From Mesorhizobium sp. WSM3862 (GTDB lineage Bacteria > Pseudomonadota > Alphaproteobacteria > Rhizobiales > Rhizobiaceae), in assembly GCF_002294985.1 (NCBI RefSeq), contig NZ_NSGE01000002.1, positions 248,001 to 312,000 of the forward strand: a DNA stretch of 64,000 nt, in the 5' to 3' direction. Positions within the stretch are counted from its first letter, which is position 1. Every line of letters starts with the position of its first letter. The notes under the pieces were generated by a model. It made no database searches, was not told the DNA's origin, and saw only the letters and a list, made by a program, of their open reading frames with translations. Made by a program: the position numbers and the translations under genes. This document shows positions 54,571 to 63,654 of this stretch, one piece after another.

Positions 54571-56121
54571 ATGGCGCTTTTCGAGCTCACCCTCATTCTG
54601 CTTCTGATCGCCGTCGGGCTGACAGCGTTGTCGCGATGGCTGGGGATACCTTATCCCTCCCTGCTGGCCTTGGCCGGAGTGGGGATCGCCTTTCTGCCAG
54701 GTGCGCCGACCATCGAGATCGACCCGGAACTGGCGCTTGCCCTGTTCATCGCGCCGGTGCTTCTCGATGCCGCCTATGATACGTCGCTGCGCGACCTGAA
54801 GCGCTACCGGCTGTCGCTGGTGCTGCTGGCGTTGGGCGCGGTTGTCTTCACCACCGTGGTCGTCGCCTTCGTCGGCTGGAAGATGGCCGGTCTGCCGATC
54901 GCGGCGGCGATCGCGCTCGGCGCCATCGTCGCGCCGCCGGACGCCGTGGCGGCGAGCGCCGTGCTCGGCCAGTTCAAGGTGCCGCACCGCCTCAACGCCA
55001 TCCTGCAAGGGGAGAGCCTGCTCAACGACGCCACGGCGCTTCTGATCTACCGCATCGCCGTTTCGGCCGCGGTCGGCTCGGTCATGCTGAGCGATGCGGT
55101 GCCGGTGATCCTTCTGTCGACGGTCGGCAGCGTCGCCGCCGGCTATCTGTTCGGCCGCCTCTCGCTGCTGACGCTGACGCGCATCGAGGATGCGGCAAGC
55201 AGCACCGTGGTGCAGTTTGCCGGAACCTTTGCCGTCTGGATCATCGCCGACAGGATCGGCCTTTCCGCCATCATCACCATCGTCGTCTATGCCATCACCA
55301 TCGCGCGCACCGCGCCGCGCCAGATGTCGGCCAGACGCCGCGTCAGCACCTACTCGGTCTGGGAGTCGGCAGTGTTCGTGCTCAATGTGCTGGCTTTCGT
55401 GCTGATGGGCCTGCAGGCCCGGTCGATCGTCGGCAGGCTCTCCGGCGATGGGCAGGGCGATGAATTTGTCTTCGCCGCAACGGTGCTGGCCGTTGTCATC
55501 GTGGCACGCCTCGTCTGGGTGTTTGGTTACGTCGCGATCATACGGCGGTTCGCCCGCTTCGACAGCAAAGAGCAAAGGCGGGATGCGCCGACATTCGGGG
55601 GCGCCTTGCTTGTCGGCTGGTGCGGCATGCGCGGGCTGGTGAGCCTGGTGGTGGCCATTGCATTGCCGGCCAATTTCCCTGGCCGGGACCCGATCGTGCT
55701 TGCCGCCTTCGCGGTCGTGCTCGGCACGCTGGTGCTGCAAGGCATGAGCCTGAAGCCGCTGCTGCGCTGGCTCAATTTCGAAGAGGATACGACGATAGAT
55801 CGCGAAGTGGCGCAGGCACGCGTTGCCATCATGGAAGCCGCGCTCGACGTCCTGAGCCGCAAGACGTCTGCCGCTGCCGACGTCGTGCGCGAGCAGTACG
55901 AGGCCCAACGCAAGATCGCCGAGAATCCTGAGGATGCGCAGGCGGCCACCGAATACGACCGACTGCGCCTCTACGCGATCAAGCGGCAGCGCGATAGGCT
56001 CGAAGAATTGCGCCGCGACGGTACGATCGGCGACGAAGCCTATCACCGTCTGGAAGAAGAAATCGACTGGTCCGAGCTGGCAGCATCGCCGGCGGGGCGG
56101 TTCCAGTCGCTCACGACCTAG
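54571..56121 (+). CDS. Na+/H+ antiporter (CPA1 family)
   Basis: A 516-aa inner-membrane antiporter. GAIVAPPDAVAASAVLGQFK near 116-135 carries the conserved PDAV aspartate region. Then GESLLNDATALLIYRIAV near 149-166 has the ND pair of the ion site, and CGMRGLVSLVVAIALP near 351 is family-typical. Residues from about 415 form a charged cytoplasmic tail, rich in helices, that may regulate transport. It helps with pH and sodium control. It follows the ABC operon on the same strand after a probable terminator. Confidence 0.92.
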   Translation: MALFELTLILLLIAVGLTALSRWLGIPYPSLLALAGVGIAFLPGAPTIEIDPELALALFIAPVLLDAAYDTSLRDLKRYRLSLVLLALGAVVFTTVVVAFVGWKMAGLPIAAAIALGAIVAPPDAVAASAVLGQFKVPHRLNAILQGESLLNDATALLIYRIAVSAAVGSVMLSDAVPVILLSTVGSVAAGYLFGRLSLLTLTRIEDAASSTVVQFAGTFAVWIIADRIGLSAIITIVVYAITIARTAPRQMSARRRVSTYSVWESAVFVLNVLAFVLMGLQARSIVGRLSGDGQGDEFVFAATVLAVVIVARLVWVFGYVAIIRRFARFDSKEQRRDAPTFGGALLVGWCGMRGLVSLVVAIALPANFPGRDPIVLAAFAVVLGTLVLQGMSLKPLLRWLNFEEDTTIDREVAQARVAIMEAALDVLSRKTSAAADVVREQYEAQRKIAENPEDAQAATEYDRLRLYAIKRQRDRLEELRRDGTIGDEAYHRLEEEIDWSELAASPAGRFQSLTT

Positions 56122-56233
56122 ACGATGCCAGGGTCGGCGGTCATGACTGGACCATTCCGCACGTCGATGGCGTCCATTGCAACGCCGTGGCCGAGGCGCT
56201 AGTGCCGTGGCCGGATATTCAGCCGGTTAATCG

Positions 56234-57151
56234 ATGAAGCTGGTCAGCTACAACATCCAGTACGGCTATGGCAGCGACGGCCGCTACGATCTGGCGCGTG
56301 CCGCGCGCCTGGTCGAAGGCGCCGACATTGTCGCCCTGCAGGAAGTGGAGCGGCACTGGCAGCGCAGCAACGGCGACGACCAGCCTGAAATCCTATCCAA
56401 GCTGCTGCCCGACTATCACTGGGTGTACGGTCCGGCCTTCGACATGGACGCCAGCGAAAAGCGTGACGGGCGCATCGTCAACCGACGCAGGCAGTTCGGC
56501 ACGATGCTTCTGTCGAAGCTGCCGATCGTCTGGTCGCGGCTGCATGCGCTGCCGCTGCGCCGCACGCTCAAGCCCCTCAACACGCGCAACGCCGCACTGG
56601 AGTGCATGATCCGGACGCCGGCGGGATCGGTGCGGGTTTTCTCGCTGCATCTTGCCCATATCGCGGCCGAAGAGCGGCTGGAGCAGATCGACTATCTGCT
56701 CGCCGAACAGCGCCGCGCGCCGTCCGATGGCGGTCCCTGGAGCGGCGCCGATGACGAGCCGCAGCGCAACTGGGCGAATGGCGAGCCGGAGCCGGAAAAC
56801 CCGCTGGCGGCGATCTGGCTCGGCGATTTCAACATGGAGCCGGGAAGTGCGGAATACCGGCGCATCGTCGGCAGCACGCCCTATCATCGCGGCGCCGTCT
56901 ATATCGACGGGTTCGTCGATGCCGCAGCCGTCGCCGCCAAGCCGGTGGCGGACTTCCACACGCATGAAAAGATCATCGAGGGCAAGCTGGCGAAACGCCG
57001 GCTCGATCATTGCTTCGTTGGCGGCATGCTGGCCGGGCGGGTGCGTTCCGTGAGCGCCGATATCGGCGAAGTGGCCTCCGACCATTTCCCGCTCAGGGTC
57101 GATATCGATCTGGAAACGCCAGGCATCGCCGCTGGGCTTGCAGGCGGGTGA
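56234..57151 (+). CDS. Endonuclease/exonuclease/phosphatase family protein
   Basis: A 305-aa protein with the EEP (DNase I/sphingomyelinase-like) fold. LVSYNIQYGYGSDGRYDLAR near 3-22 (Asn), ADIVALQEVERHW near 30-42 (Glu), VFSLHLAHIAAEERL near 137 (His), IWLGDFNMEPGS near 195 (Asp, Asn) and VASDHFPLRVDI near 280 (catalytic Asp-His) make up the active site. Whether it acts on nucleic acid or on a phospholipid or inositol phosphate cannot be told. It precedes an EamA exporter gene by seven bases. Confidence 0.9.
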   Translation: MKLVSYNIQYGYGSDGRYDLARAARLVEGADIVALQEVERHWQRSNGDDQPEILSKLLPDYHWVYGPAFDMDASEKRDGRIVNRRRQFGTMLLSKLPIVWSRLHALPLRRTLKPLNTRNAALECMIRTPAGSVRVFSLHLAHIAAEERLEQIDYLLAEQRRAPSDGGPWSGADDEPQRNWANGEPEPENPLAAIWLGDFNMEPGSAEYRRIVGSTPYHRGAVYIDGFVDAAAVAAKPVADFHTHEKIIEGKLAKRRLDHCFVGGMLAGRVRSVSADIGEVASDHFPLRVDIDLETPGIAAGLAGG

Positions 57152-57158
57152 GGCGGGC

Positions 57159-58004
57159 ATGACGCTTTTCGTCTTCCTCGCGGTGCTGTCGGCGGCCGCC
57201 ATGCACGCGATCTGGAACGCGCTGGTCAAGGTGCATCTCGACCGCTTCCTGTCGATCACCTTGATGACGCTCGGCATGGGGGCTGCGGCGCTGCTGGCGC
57301 TGCCTTTCGTTGAAGTGCCAAAAGCCGAGGTCTGGCCATTCATCCTCGCCTCGGTCTTCTTCCATATGGGCTACCGGACGTTTCTGATCGGCGCTTACAA
57401 GGCCGGCGATTTCGCTCAGACCTATCCGCTGGCGCGCGGTACCGCGCCGCTGCTCTCCGCGCTCGGCGGCATCGTTCTGCTCGGAGAGATACCGGCGCCA
57501 CTCTCCATCTTCGGCATCGTGCTTCTGTCGGCAGGCACGCTGGTCATGTCGTTTCGCGGCGGCGTGCATCTTGAACGGTTCAATCTGCGCGCCGTCAGCT
57601 TCGCGCTCGGCACATCGATCTTCATTGCCAGCTACACGCTGTCGGACGGCAGCGGCGCGCGGCTGGCGGCAACCGCGCAAAGCTATGCGGCCTGGCTGTT
57701 CGTCTGCGATGCGCTCTGGGCGCTGGTGCTGTGCATCGCCTTTCGCGGGCCACAGTCGCTGCCCCTGCTGGCGCGGGACTGGAAGGCAGGCCTCTTCACC
57801 GGCGTGCTGAGCGGCGCCGCCTACTGGATCGTGATGTGGGCGATGACCAAGGCGCCGATCGCCTCGGTGGCGTCGCTGCGCGAGACCTCGATCCTGTTCG
57901 CCATGCTGATCTCGGTGCTGGCGCTGGGCGAGAAGATGACGGCATGGCGCGCCGCCGCGGCGCTGGGCATCGTCGCGGGCGTGGTGGCGCTCAGACTGGG
58001 CTGA
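57159..58004 (+). CDS. EamA/DMT family transporter
   Basis: A 281-aa drug/metabolite transporter with about ten spans in two EamA halves. The first begins with VFLAVLSAAAMHAIWNALVK near 4-23, and the second half has WIVMWAMTKAPIASVASLRE near 225-244 and SILFAMLISVLALGEKMTAW near 246. The substrate is unknown; members export amino acids or metabolites. Start at 57159. Its last 14 bases overlap the end of the convergent MFS gene. Confidence 0.88.
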   Translation: MTLFVFLAVLSAAAMHAIWNALVKVHLDRFLSITLMTLGMGAAALLALPFVEVPKAEVWPFILASVFFHMGYRTFLIGAYKAGDFAQTYPLARGTAPLLSALGGIVLLGEIPAPLSIFGIVLLSAGTLVMSFRGGVHLERFNLRAVSFALGTSIFIASYTLSDGSGARLAATAQSYAAWLFVCDALWALVLCIAFRGPQSLPLLARDWKAGLFTGVLSGAAYWIVMWAMTKAPIASVASLRETSILFAMLISVLALGEKMTAWRAAAALGIVAGVVALRLG

Positions 58005-59244
58005 CTTCCCGGTCGATCACGGTCATGACCTCGCCACGCTTCTCGGGGCTGAAGCGGATCACGACGATGATGCAGACGGCGACCACGCCGGCAAACAATG
58101 CCAGCGCATAGCCATAGCTGCCTCCCGGCGCTTCGGCGATGCCGGCCTGATACGGGCCGCCATAGGAGGCCGCCAGATTGCCGGCCTGGTAGATGAAGCC
58201 AGGCAAGGTCGCCCGCACGGAGCCCGGCGATAGCTCGTTGAGATGCACCGGAATGACGCCCCAGGCGCCTTGCACCGCCACCTGCATGATGAAGGCGCCG
58301 AGCGCCAGCATGAAGGGCGTCGTCGTATAGGCCCAGAGCGGAATAGCCGGCAGGGCAATGACGCAGGCGAGCGTGATGGCGTTTATGCGCCCGATCTTCT
58401 CCGACAGCGCGCCGAACGCCAGACCGCCGACAATGGCGCCGATATTGGCGACGATGGTGATCCAGCTCACCGTGTGCGGATCGAAGCCGTGCTGCTTCTT
58501 CAGGAAGGTCGGGTAGAGGTCCTGCGTGCCATGGCTGAAGAAGTTGAAGAACATCATCAGCACCACGGCATAGAGCGCGATGCCCCAGTGCTTCTGCAGC
58601 GTTACGAGGAGGCCTGGCCGCGCCTGCGCCCGGCCTGAGACGAAGGCGGGCGATTCCGGCACGTGCGAGCGGATGAAGAGCACGATCAGCGCCGGCACCA
58701 AGCTCAGCAGGAACATGGCGCGCCAGCCGAAGGTGAAATCGCCGATCTTCTGGCCGTAGAGCAGCCCATAGACAACTGCCGCCAGCAGATATCCCGCCGG
58801 ATAGCCGCATTGCAGGATGCCCGAAACCATGCCGCGGGCGCTGGGCGGAATGGATTCCATGGCGAGCGAGCTGCCAAGGCCCCATTCGCCGCCCATCGCG
58901 ATGCCGAACAGCGCCCGAAGCGCCAGGAATATGCCGAGATTCGGCGAGAAAGCGGCCAGCGCCCCGATCACCGAGTAGCTGACGATGTTGAGCATCAGCA
59001 GCGGTTTGCGCCCATATTTGTCGGCCAGCATGCCGAACAAGAACGCGCCGATGAATCGCGTGGCCAAGGTCAGGAACAGCGCCTTGGAGACCGCCGGGAC
59101 ATCGGTGTGGAATTCAGCGGCGATATCGGTGAGCAGGAATGTCAGAAGGAAGAAATCAAAAGCGTCGAGCGTCCAGCCCAGGAAAGATGCGACGACGGTT
59201 TTCTTCTGCTCCGAGGTGAGACTCAAATCGCTGCTCCTTTGCAT
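57991..59244 (-). CDS. MFS carboxylate/sialate-type transporter
   Basis: A 417-aa major facilitator of the SHS/ACS type (lactate, sialic acid, aromatic acids). The first span region FLGWTLDAFDFFLLTFLLTD near 20-39, the loop motif GMLADKYGRKPLLML near 71-85 and GGEWGLGSSLAMESIPPSAR near 118-137 are typical. It lies 74 bases downstream of the Dabb gene at the end of a minus-strand oxidation cluster, so it may import a substrate for the GMC oxidases. The overlap with the convergent EamA gene is 14 bases. Confidence 0.9.
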   Translation of the reverse strand: MQRSSDLSLTSEQKKTVVASFLGWTLDAFDFFLLTFLLTDIAAEFHTDVPAVSKALFLTLATRFIGAFLFGMLADKYGRKPLLMLNIVSYSVIGALAAFSPNLGIFLALRALFGIAMGGEWGLGSSLAMESIPPSARGMVSGILQCGYPAGYLLAAVVYGLLYGQKIGDFTFGWRAMFLLSLVPALIVLFIRSHVPESPAFVSGRAQARPGLLVTLQKHWGIALYAVVLMMFFNFFSHGTQDLYPTFLKKQHGFDPHTVSWITIVANIGAIVGGLAFGALSEKIGRINAITLACVIALPAIPLWAYTTTPFMLALGAFIMQVAVQGAWGVIPVHLNELSPGSVRATLPGFIYQAGNLAASYGGPYQAGIAEAPGGSYGYALALFAGVVAVCIIVVIRFSPEKRGEVMTVIDREVSPV

Positions 59245-59318
59245 CCGCGAAAGGAACGATATGTTCCATGCGGTGCAAAAGAGAACGGGTCATTTGCCGG
59301 TTTCCGATCAACCGACGG

Positions 59319-59636
59319 TCACATTTCCGTAAACTCCAAGTCGAGGACCATCAGCCCGTCGGTGCCCCCTTCGAGCGCGGCGACCAGGCGAGCGCCGGCG
59401 CGCTGATGCGCCTCGTGCGCCAGATAGGCGTCGCGGGCGGCAGCATCGCGGAAATCGATGGTAAAGCCATGGCCGAAACCGCGCGCGAACGGCTCCGGGC
59501 TGACATTGGCGCTGAAATGAACCTTGCCCATGCCGTCGATGGCCGGGCGCAGCGCTTCGAGATCGGCGTGAATCGCGGCGCGCTCGGCGGCGGAGGTGCC
59601 GTCGCCGAAGCGGACAAAGACGCAGTGGCGGATCAT
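59319..59636 (-). CDS. Dabb family (stress-responsive A/B barrel) protein
   Basis: A 105-aa ferredoxin-like alpha/beta barrel protein. IRHCVFVRFGDGTSAAERAA near 2-21, GHGFTIDFRDAAARDAYLAH near 55-74 and the C-terminal VLDLEF strand fit the Dabb family. Members are small dimeric proteins with enzyme or binding roles, often encoded beside sugar or aromatic oxidation genes. It lies ten bases after the first GMC oxidoreductase in the same transcript. Confidence 0.87.
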   Translation of the reverse strand: MIRHCVFVRFGDGTSAAERAAIHADLEALRPAIDGMGKVHFSANVSPEPFARGFGHGFTIDFRDAAARDAYLAHEAHQRAGARLVAALEGGTDGLMVLDLEFTEM

Positions 59637-59646
59637 TGTTCTCCCC

Positions 59647-61275
59647 TCAAGCCGCCTTATTGCCCTTGAACACGGCCGGCGGCAGCGGCTCGCGTCCGAG
59701 GATCAGATCGGCGCCCTTCTCGCCGACCATGATGGTCGGCGCATTGGTGTTGGAGGAGGGGACACGCGGCATCACCGACGCGTCGCAGACCCGCAGGCCG
59801 TCGATGCCGCGCAGCCTGAGATCGGGCGTCACCACAGCCATCGCATCATGTCCCATGCGGCAGGTGCCGACGGGATGGTGATCGGTCTTGGACGCGCGGC
59901 AGGCATAGTCGAAGAGGTCGGCGTCGCTTTGCAGCGCAGGGCCGGGCAGCACCTCGCGCAGCACAAAAGGCTGCAGCGCCTTCTGCCGCATGATCTCCCG
60001 CGCCAGCCGCAGTCCCTTGATCGACATGTCGCGATCGTAGGAATCGGACCAGTAGTTCGGGTCGATCAGCGGATGATCGACGGGGTCGGCGCTCTTCAAT
60101 CGCACCGTACCGCGCGAGCGCGGGCGCAGGAAGGCGGAGTTCAGCGTCACGCCGGGATTGTTCAGCTTCTCGACCCCGGCCTCGATGCCGGAGCCGAGAC
60201 CGAGATGGAACTGGATGTCGGGCGAGGCGGCGGTCGGATCGGCGTACCAGAAGCCGCCGGTCTCGAACAGGCTGGAGGCGACGGGGCCCTTCTTCAAAAG
60301 CACGTATTGCAGGCCGGCCCACATCGTGCGGTGCAGCTTGGCATAGTTGTCATAGGTGTGGTCGCCGGTGCATTCGGCGATCACGAACAGGTCGAGATGG
60401 TCCTGCATGTTGGAGCCGACGCCGGGCAGGTCATGGACCGGCGTGACGCCGACCGACTTCAGATGATCGGCCGGGCCAATGCCGGATTGCATCAAGAGCT
60501 TTGGCGAGCCGATGGCGCCGGAGGAGATGATCACCTCGCGTTCCGCGCGCAGGATCGTCTTCTCTCCGCTCGGCCTGTCGACGATCTCGACGCCGATGGC
60601 GCGGCCTTTCTCGACGACGACGCGGGTGACGAGTACATCGGTCCTGACCGTCAGGTTCTTGCGGGCGCGGATAGGCTTCAGATAGGCGACCGAGGCGGAG
60701 GAGCGCCGCGCGTCCTTCTGGGTGAGCTGGTAATAGCCGACGCCTTCCTGGCTGGCGCCGTTGAAATCCGGATTGAAGGGGATTCCCATCTCCTGGCCGG
60801 CGCGGAAATAGGCCTCGCAGATCGGCAGCGGCGAGATCGGGTTGGAAACGCCGAGCGGCCCCTGGTCGCCGTGATAATCGTTGGCGAAGCGCTGGTTGTT
60901 CTCGGCGCGCTTGAAATAGGGCAGCACATCGCGATAGCCCCAGCCGGCCAAGCCCTCTTCCTTTTCCCAGGCGTCATAGTCGCGGGCGTTGCCGCGCGTG
61001 TAGATCTGGGCGTTGATCGACGAGCCGCCGCCGACAACCTTGGCTTGGGTGTACCAGAAGACGCGGTCCTTCATGTGCTTCTGCGGCACCGTCGACCAGC
61101 CCCAGGAAGCGATGCCCTTGGTCATCTTGGCGAAGCCTGCCGGCATGTGGATCAGCGGGTGCCAATCCTTGCCGCCCGCTTCGAGCAGCAGGACTGAATT
61201 GGTCGGCTCCTCGCTCAGTCGGTTGGCCAGCACGCAACCGGCCGGTCCGGCGCCAACGATGATGTAGTCAGCCAT
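59647..61275 (-). CDS. GMC-family FAD oxidoreductase (choline dehydrogenase-like)
   Basis: A 542-aa flavoprotein of the glucose-methanol-choline family. YIIVGAGPAGCVLANRLSE near 4-22 is the FAD-binding motif, KVVGGGSSINAQIYTRG near 79-95 signature 1, and SSGAIGSPKLLMQSGIGPAD near 252-271 signature 2. HPVGTCRMGHDAM near 463 carries the active-site histidine. Related proteins oxidise choline, alkanols or polyols with a membrane acceptor; without a betaine cluster the substrate is unclear. The start at 61275 begins the flavin motif. It is followed by the Dabb gene and preceded by an SDR gene after 12 bases. Confidence 0.92.
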   Translation of the reverse strand: MADYIIVGAGPAGCVLANRLSEEPTNSVLLLEAGGKDWHPLIHMPAGFAKMTKGIASWGWSTVPQKHMKDRVFWYTQAKVVGGGSSINAQIYTRGNARDYDAWEKEEGLAGWGYRDVLPYFKRAENNQRFANDYHGDQGPLGVSNPISPLPICEAYFRAGQEMGIPFNPDFNGASQEGVGYYQLTQKDARRSSASVAYLKPIRARKNLTVRTDVLVTRVVVEKGRAIGVEIVDRPSGEKTILRAEREVIISSGAIGSPKLLMQSGIGPADHLKSVGVTPVHDLPGVGSNMQDHLDLFVIAECTGDHTYDNYAKLHRTMWAGLQYVLLKKGPVASSLFETGGFWYADPTAASPDIQFHLGLGSGIEAGVEKLNNPGVTLNSAFLRPRSRGTVRLKSADPVDHPLIDPNYWSDSYDRDMSIKGLRLAREIMRQKALQPFVLREVLPGPALQSDADLFDYACRASKTDHHPVGTCRMGHDAMAVVTPDLRLRGIDGLRVCDASVMPRVPSSNTNAPTIMVGEKGADLILGREPLPPAVFKGNKAA

Positions 61276-61287
61276 GGTTCCACTCAC

Positions 61288-62049
61288 TCACAGACGAGGC
61301 ACGGAGAGCGCGCCGTCGACATCGATGACCGATCCGGTTGCAAAGCCGAATTTTCCGCTGGCAAGTGCGGCCACCACAGCGCCGATATCGGCGCCCTCGC
61401 CCCAGCGTTTGGCCGGCACCAACCCGCCGTCTATCAACGCGTCATATTTGGCGGATACGCCTGCCGTCATGTCGGTGCGAATGATGCCCGGCCGCACCTC
61501 GAACACGCCGATGTTTTCCGCGGCGAGCCGCAGCGCCAGGTTCTTCACCCACATCGAAAGCCCTGCCTTTGAGATGCAGTAGTCGGCGCGCTCCGGCGAG
61601 GCCATTGTCGCGCTGACCGAGGTGATGGTGACGATCGACCTCGCAAAGCTGGCGGGTGTCGCCAGCATCGCCTTGGCGACGGCCTGGCTGAGGAACACCG
61701 TGCCGCGCAGATTGATATTTAGCGCGTGGTCGAAATTATCAGGCTTCAATTCCAGAAGGTCGCCGCGCACGACGGCGCCTATGCCGGCGTTGTTGACGAG
61801 GCAATCGATGCTGCCGAAGGCGTCCACCGCCGTCGCGACCAGTTTTGGATGGCCGGCGAGATCAGCGATGTCACAACTGGCATAGGCAAACTTCGCGCCG
61901 CGCGCGGCGATGCTTTCGGCAAGTCCATCGGCCGGCTTGTCCGCAAGGTCGGCAACAAGAATATCGAAGCCGGCATCGGCCAGCGCCTCGGTGCAGGCAA
62001 GGCCGATGCCGCGCGCGCCGCCGGTGACGATGGCTGCCCGGCGGGTCAT
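61288..62049 (-). CDS. SDR family oxidoreductase
   Basis: A 253-aa classical SDR. AAIVTGGARGIGLACTEALA near 5-24 (TGxxxGIG), NNAGIGAVVRGDLLELKPDN near 90-109, and DYCISKAGLSMWVKNLAL near 156 (Tyr and Lys) are present; the C-terminus GSVIDVDGALSVPRL is typical. It lies between two GMC oxidoreductases, overlapping the upstream one by four bases (ATGA), so it probably acts on the same substrate series, for example a keto-polyol. Confidence 0.9.
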   Translation of the reverse strand: MTRRAAIVTGGARGIGLACTEALADAGFDILVADLADKPADGLAESIAARGAKFAYASCDIADLAGHPKLVATAVDAFGSIDCLVNNAGIGAVVRGDLLELKPDNFDHALNINLRGTVFLSQAVAKAMLATPASFARSIVTITSVSATMASPERADYCISKAGLSMWVKNLALRLAAENIGVFEVRPGIIRTDMTAGVSAKYDALIDGGLVPAKRWGEGADIGAVVAALASGKFGFATGSVIDVDGALSVPRL

Positions 62050-63548
62050 GCCGCGAACTCCGTCTTGCGGATATGGTCTGCCACGCGCAGCGCCTGGGCG
62101 GCGATCGACAGCGCCGGATTGACCGCCGCCGAGGTCGGCAGGAAGCCGGCGTCCACGACGAACAGGTTCTTATGGTCGTAAGCACGACAGAACGTATCGA
62201 GTGGCGCCGTCGCCGGGTCGTTGCCCATGCGCACCGTGCCGCACTGGTGCGAGGGCGTGCGCTTGTCGAAGGGGCGCGACAGCACGATCGGGTAACCGCA
62301 GGCGCGGAAGTTTTCGCGCATCACCTTGGTCAGGCCTTCCAGCGACTGCATGTTGGAGCGCCGCCACTGCATGACGATCTCCTTGCCGTCGACCAGGATG
62401 CGGCTTTCAGGATCGGGCAGGTCCTCGCACATCAGGTACCAGTCGACGGCGTGGCCGGCCATGAAATCGAGCGCGAATCTCGGCGCCAGCTTCACATTGG
62501 CCCGCAGCATGTTGCCGTCGATCTTGCCGAGCAGTTGCACGTTGCCGAGTGGTTTACCGCCCTTGCCGTCCGACAGATAATAGTCGTTGAGCATCAGCGT
62601 CTTCTGGTAGACGGCGTCGTTGCGGCGGCGCGGGTCGATCGCCAGCATCGCGCTCGAATTGTGGTTCATGAAATTGCGGCCGACCTGGTCGGAACTGTTG
62701 GCGAGGCCTTTGCCGTTTGTCGAGGGCGAGCGCAGCAGGATGACGGCGGAGTTGATCGCGCCGGCCGAAAGGATGACCAGCTTCGGCGAGAGCGTCCTTT
62801 GCGAGCCGTTCTGCGTGTAATGAATGGCGGCAATCGATTTGCCGTCCGGCGAGGCCTCGAGCCAGTCGACATGGGCGCCGGTTTCGAGCTTGATGTTATT
62901 GTCATTGAGCGCAGCCGCCAGAGGCCCGGTCTGGGCGTCGACCTTGCCTTGGCCGGTGTTCGGAAAAGCATCCCAGCCGGTCTTGCCCTCCTTCAGCCAG
63001 GCTTCGATGTCGACGCCGAGCGGCAGCGAGGCAGGATGCAGGCCGAGGCCTTTGAGTTCGGCGCGGGCACGCGCGATCGAAGGTTCGTCGGGCACCGGCT
63101 TGAAGGCATAGGGAACCGAATGGAACGGCTCGGTCGGATCCTCGCCGAGCGCGCCGCGCACCCGGAAAAGCTGCTCGGCCTTCGAATACCAGGGTTCGAA
63201 CTCGTCATAGGAAAACGGCCAGGCCGGCGAGACACCGCCGAAATGCTCCAGCTCGGAGAAATCCTCCTTGCGGTAGCGGATCAGCACCGCGCCGAAAAAT
63301 TTCGAGTTGCCGCCGACATAATAGTAATTGCCGGGGTTGAACGCGGCGCCGCCGGCCTCGCGCCACATCTCCTTCGGCCGGTAATGCCCGTCGACGAAGA
63401 TCGAGCGCGTCGAGCGCGCATGCGGCGTCGCGGGCAGCGGTTCACCACGTTCCAGGATCAGGATCGAGGCGCCGCTGCCGGCCAAGCCGGAGGCGATCGT
63501 GGCGCCGCCGATGCCGGAGCCGATGATGACGATATCCGGATTTGTCAT
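62046..63548 (-). CDS. GMC-family oxidoreductase, divergent type
   Basis: A 500-aa flavoprotein. DIVIIGSGIGGATIASGLAG near 5-24 is the FAD motif, YYYVGGNSKFFGAVLIRYRK near 75-94 corresponds to the GMC signature region, and HQCGTVRMGNDPATAPLD near 438 carries the active-site histidine. VVDAGFLPTSAAVNPALSIAA near 464-484 closes the FAD site. It is only distantly like the other GMC gene two positions away. Members of this branch oxidise sugars or sugar acids; substrate not determined. It is upstream of the SDR in the operon and follows the repeat element at 63553-63653. Confidence 0.9.
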   Translation of the reverse strand: MTNPDIVIIGSGIGGATIASGLAGSGASILILERGEPLPATPHARSTRSIFVDGHYRPKEMWREAGGAAFNPGNYYYVGGNSKFFGAVLIRYRKEDFSELEHFGGVSPAWPFSYDEFEPWYSKAEQLFRVRGALGEDPTEPFHSVPYAFKPVPDEPSIARARAELKGLGLHPASLPLGVDIEAWLKEGKTGWDAFPNTGQGKVDAQTGPLAAALNDNNIKLETGAHVDWLEASPDGKSIAAIHYTQNGSQRTLSPKLVILSAGAINSAVILLRSPSTNGKGLANSSDQVGRNFMNHNSSAMLAIDPRRRNDAVYQKTLMLNDYYLSDGKGGKPLGNVQLLGKIDGNMLRANVKLAPRFALDFMAGHAVDWYLMCEDLPDPESRILVDGKEIVMQWRRSNMQSLEGLTKVMRENFRACGYPIVLSRPFDKRTPSHQCGTVRMGNDPATAPLDTFCRAYDHKNLFVVDAGFLPTSAAVNPALSIAAQALRVADHIRKTEFAA

Positions 63549-63552
63549 GGTC

Positions 63553-63653
63553 TAAAGCGCGTCGTGTTTGAACTGACCGGGACCACGCGCTTTATATCTT
63601 TGTCTTGACGCATGTCGCTGCCCCAAAACCGGATCCACTTTTGGGCGACATGC
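63553..63653. repeat. Composite rhizobial mosaic (RIME-like) repeat
   Basis: There are two inverted repeats in tandem: TAAAGCGCGT with ACGCGCTTTA (63553-63594), and GCATGTCG with CGACATGC (63610-63653). Inside the second, CCCAAAA and TTTTGGG extend the stem. The order (GCGC stem, CTTTGT, GACGCATGTCG stem) is familiar from intergenic mosaic elements in Mesorhizobium. It separates the GMC gene from the ABC ATPase gene and could terminate or process the transcript. Confidence 0.75.
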
Positions 63654-63654
63654 A

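Noticed and set aside
59596..61197. 533-codon plus-strand frame over the GMC oxidoreductase
   Set aside because: It is antisense to a GMC gene with all its motifs intact.
62073..63608. 511-codon plus-strand frame over the second GMC oxidoreductase
   Set aside because: It is antisense to a clear gene, with no domain of its own.
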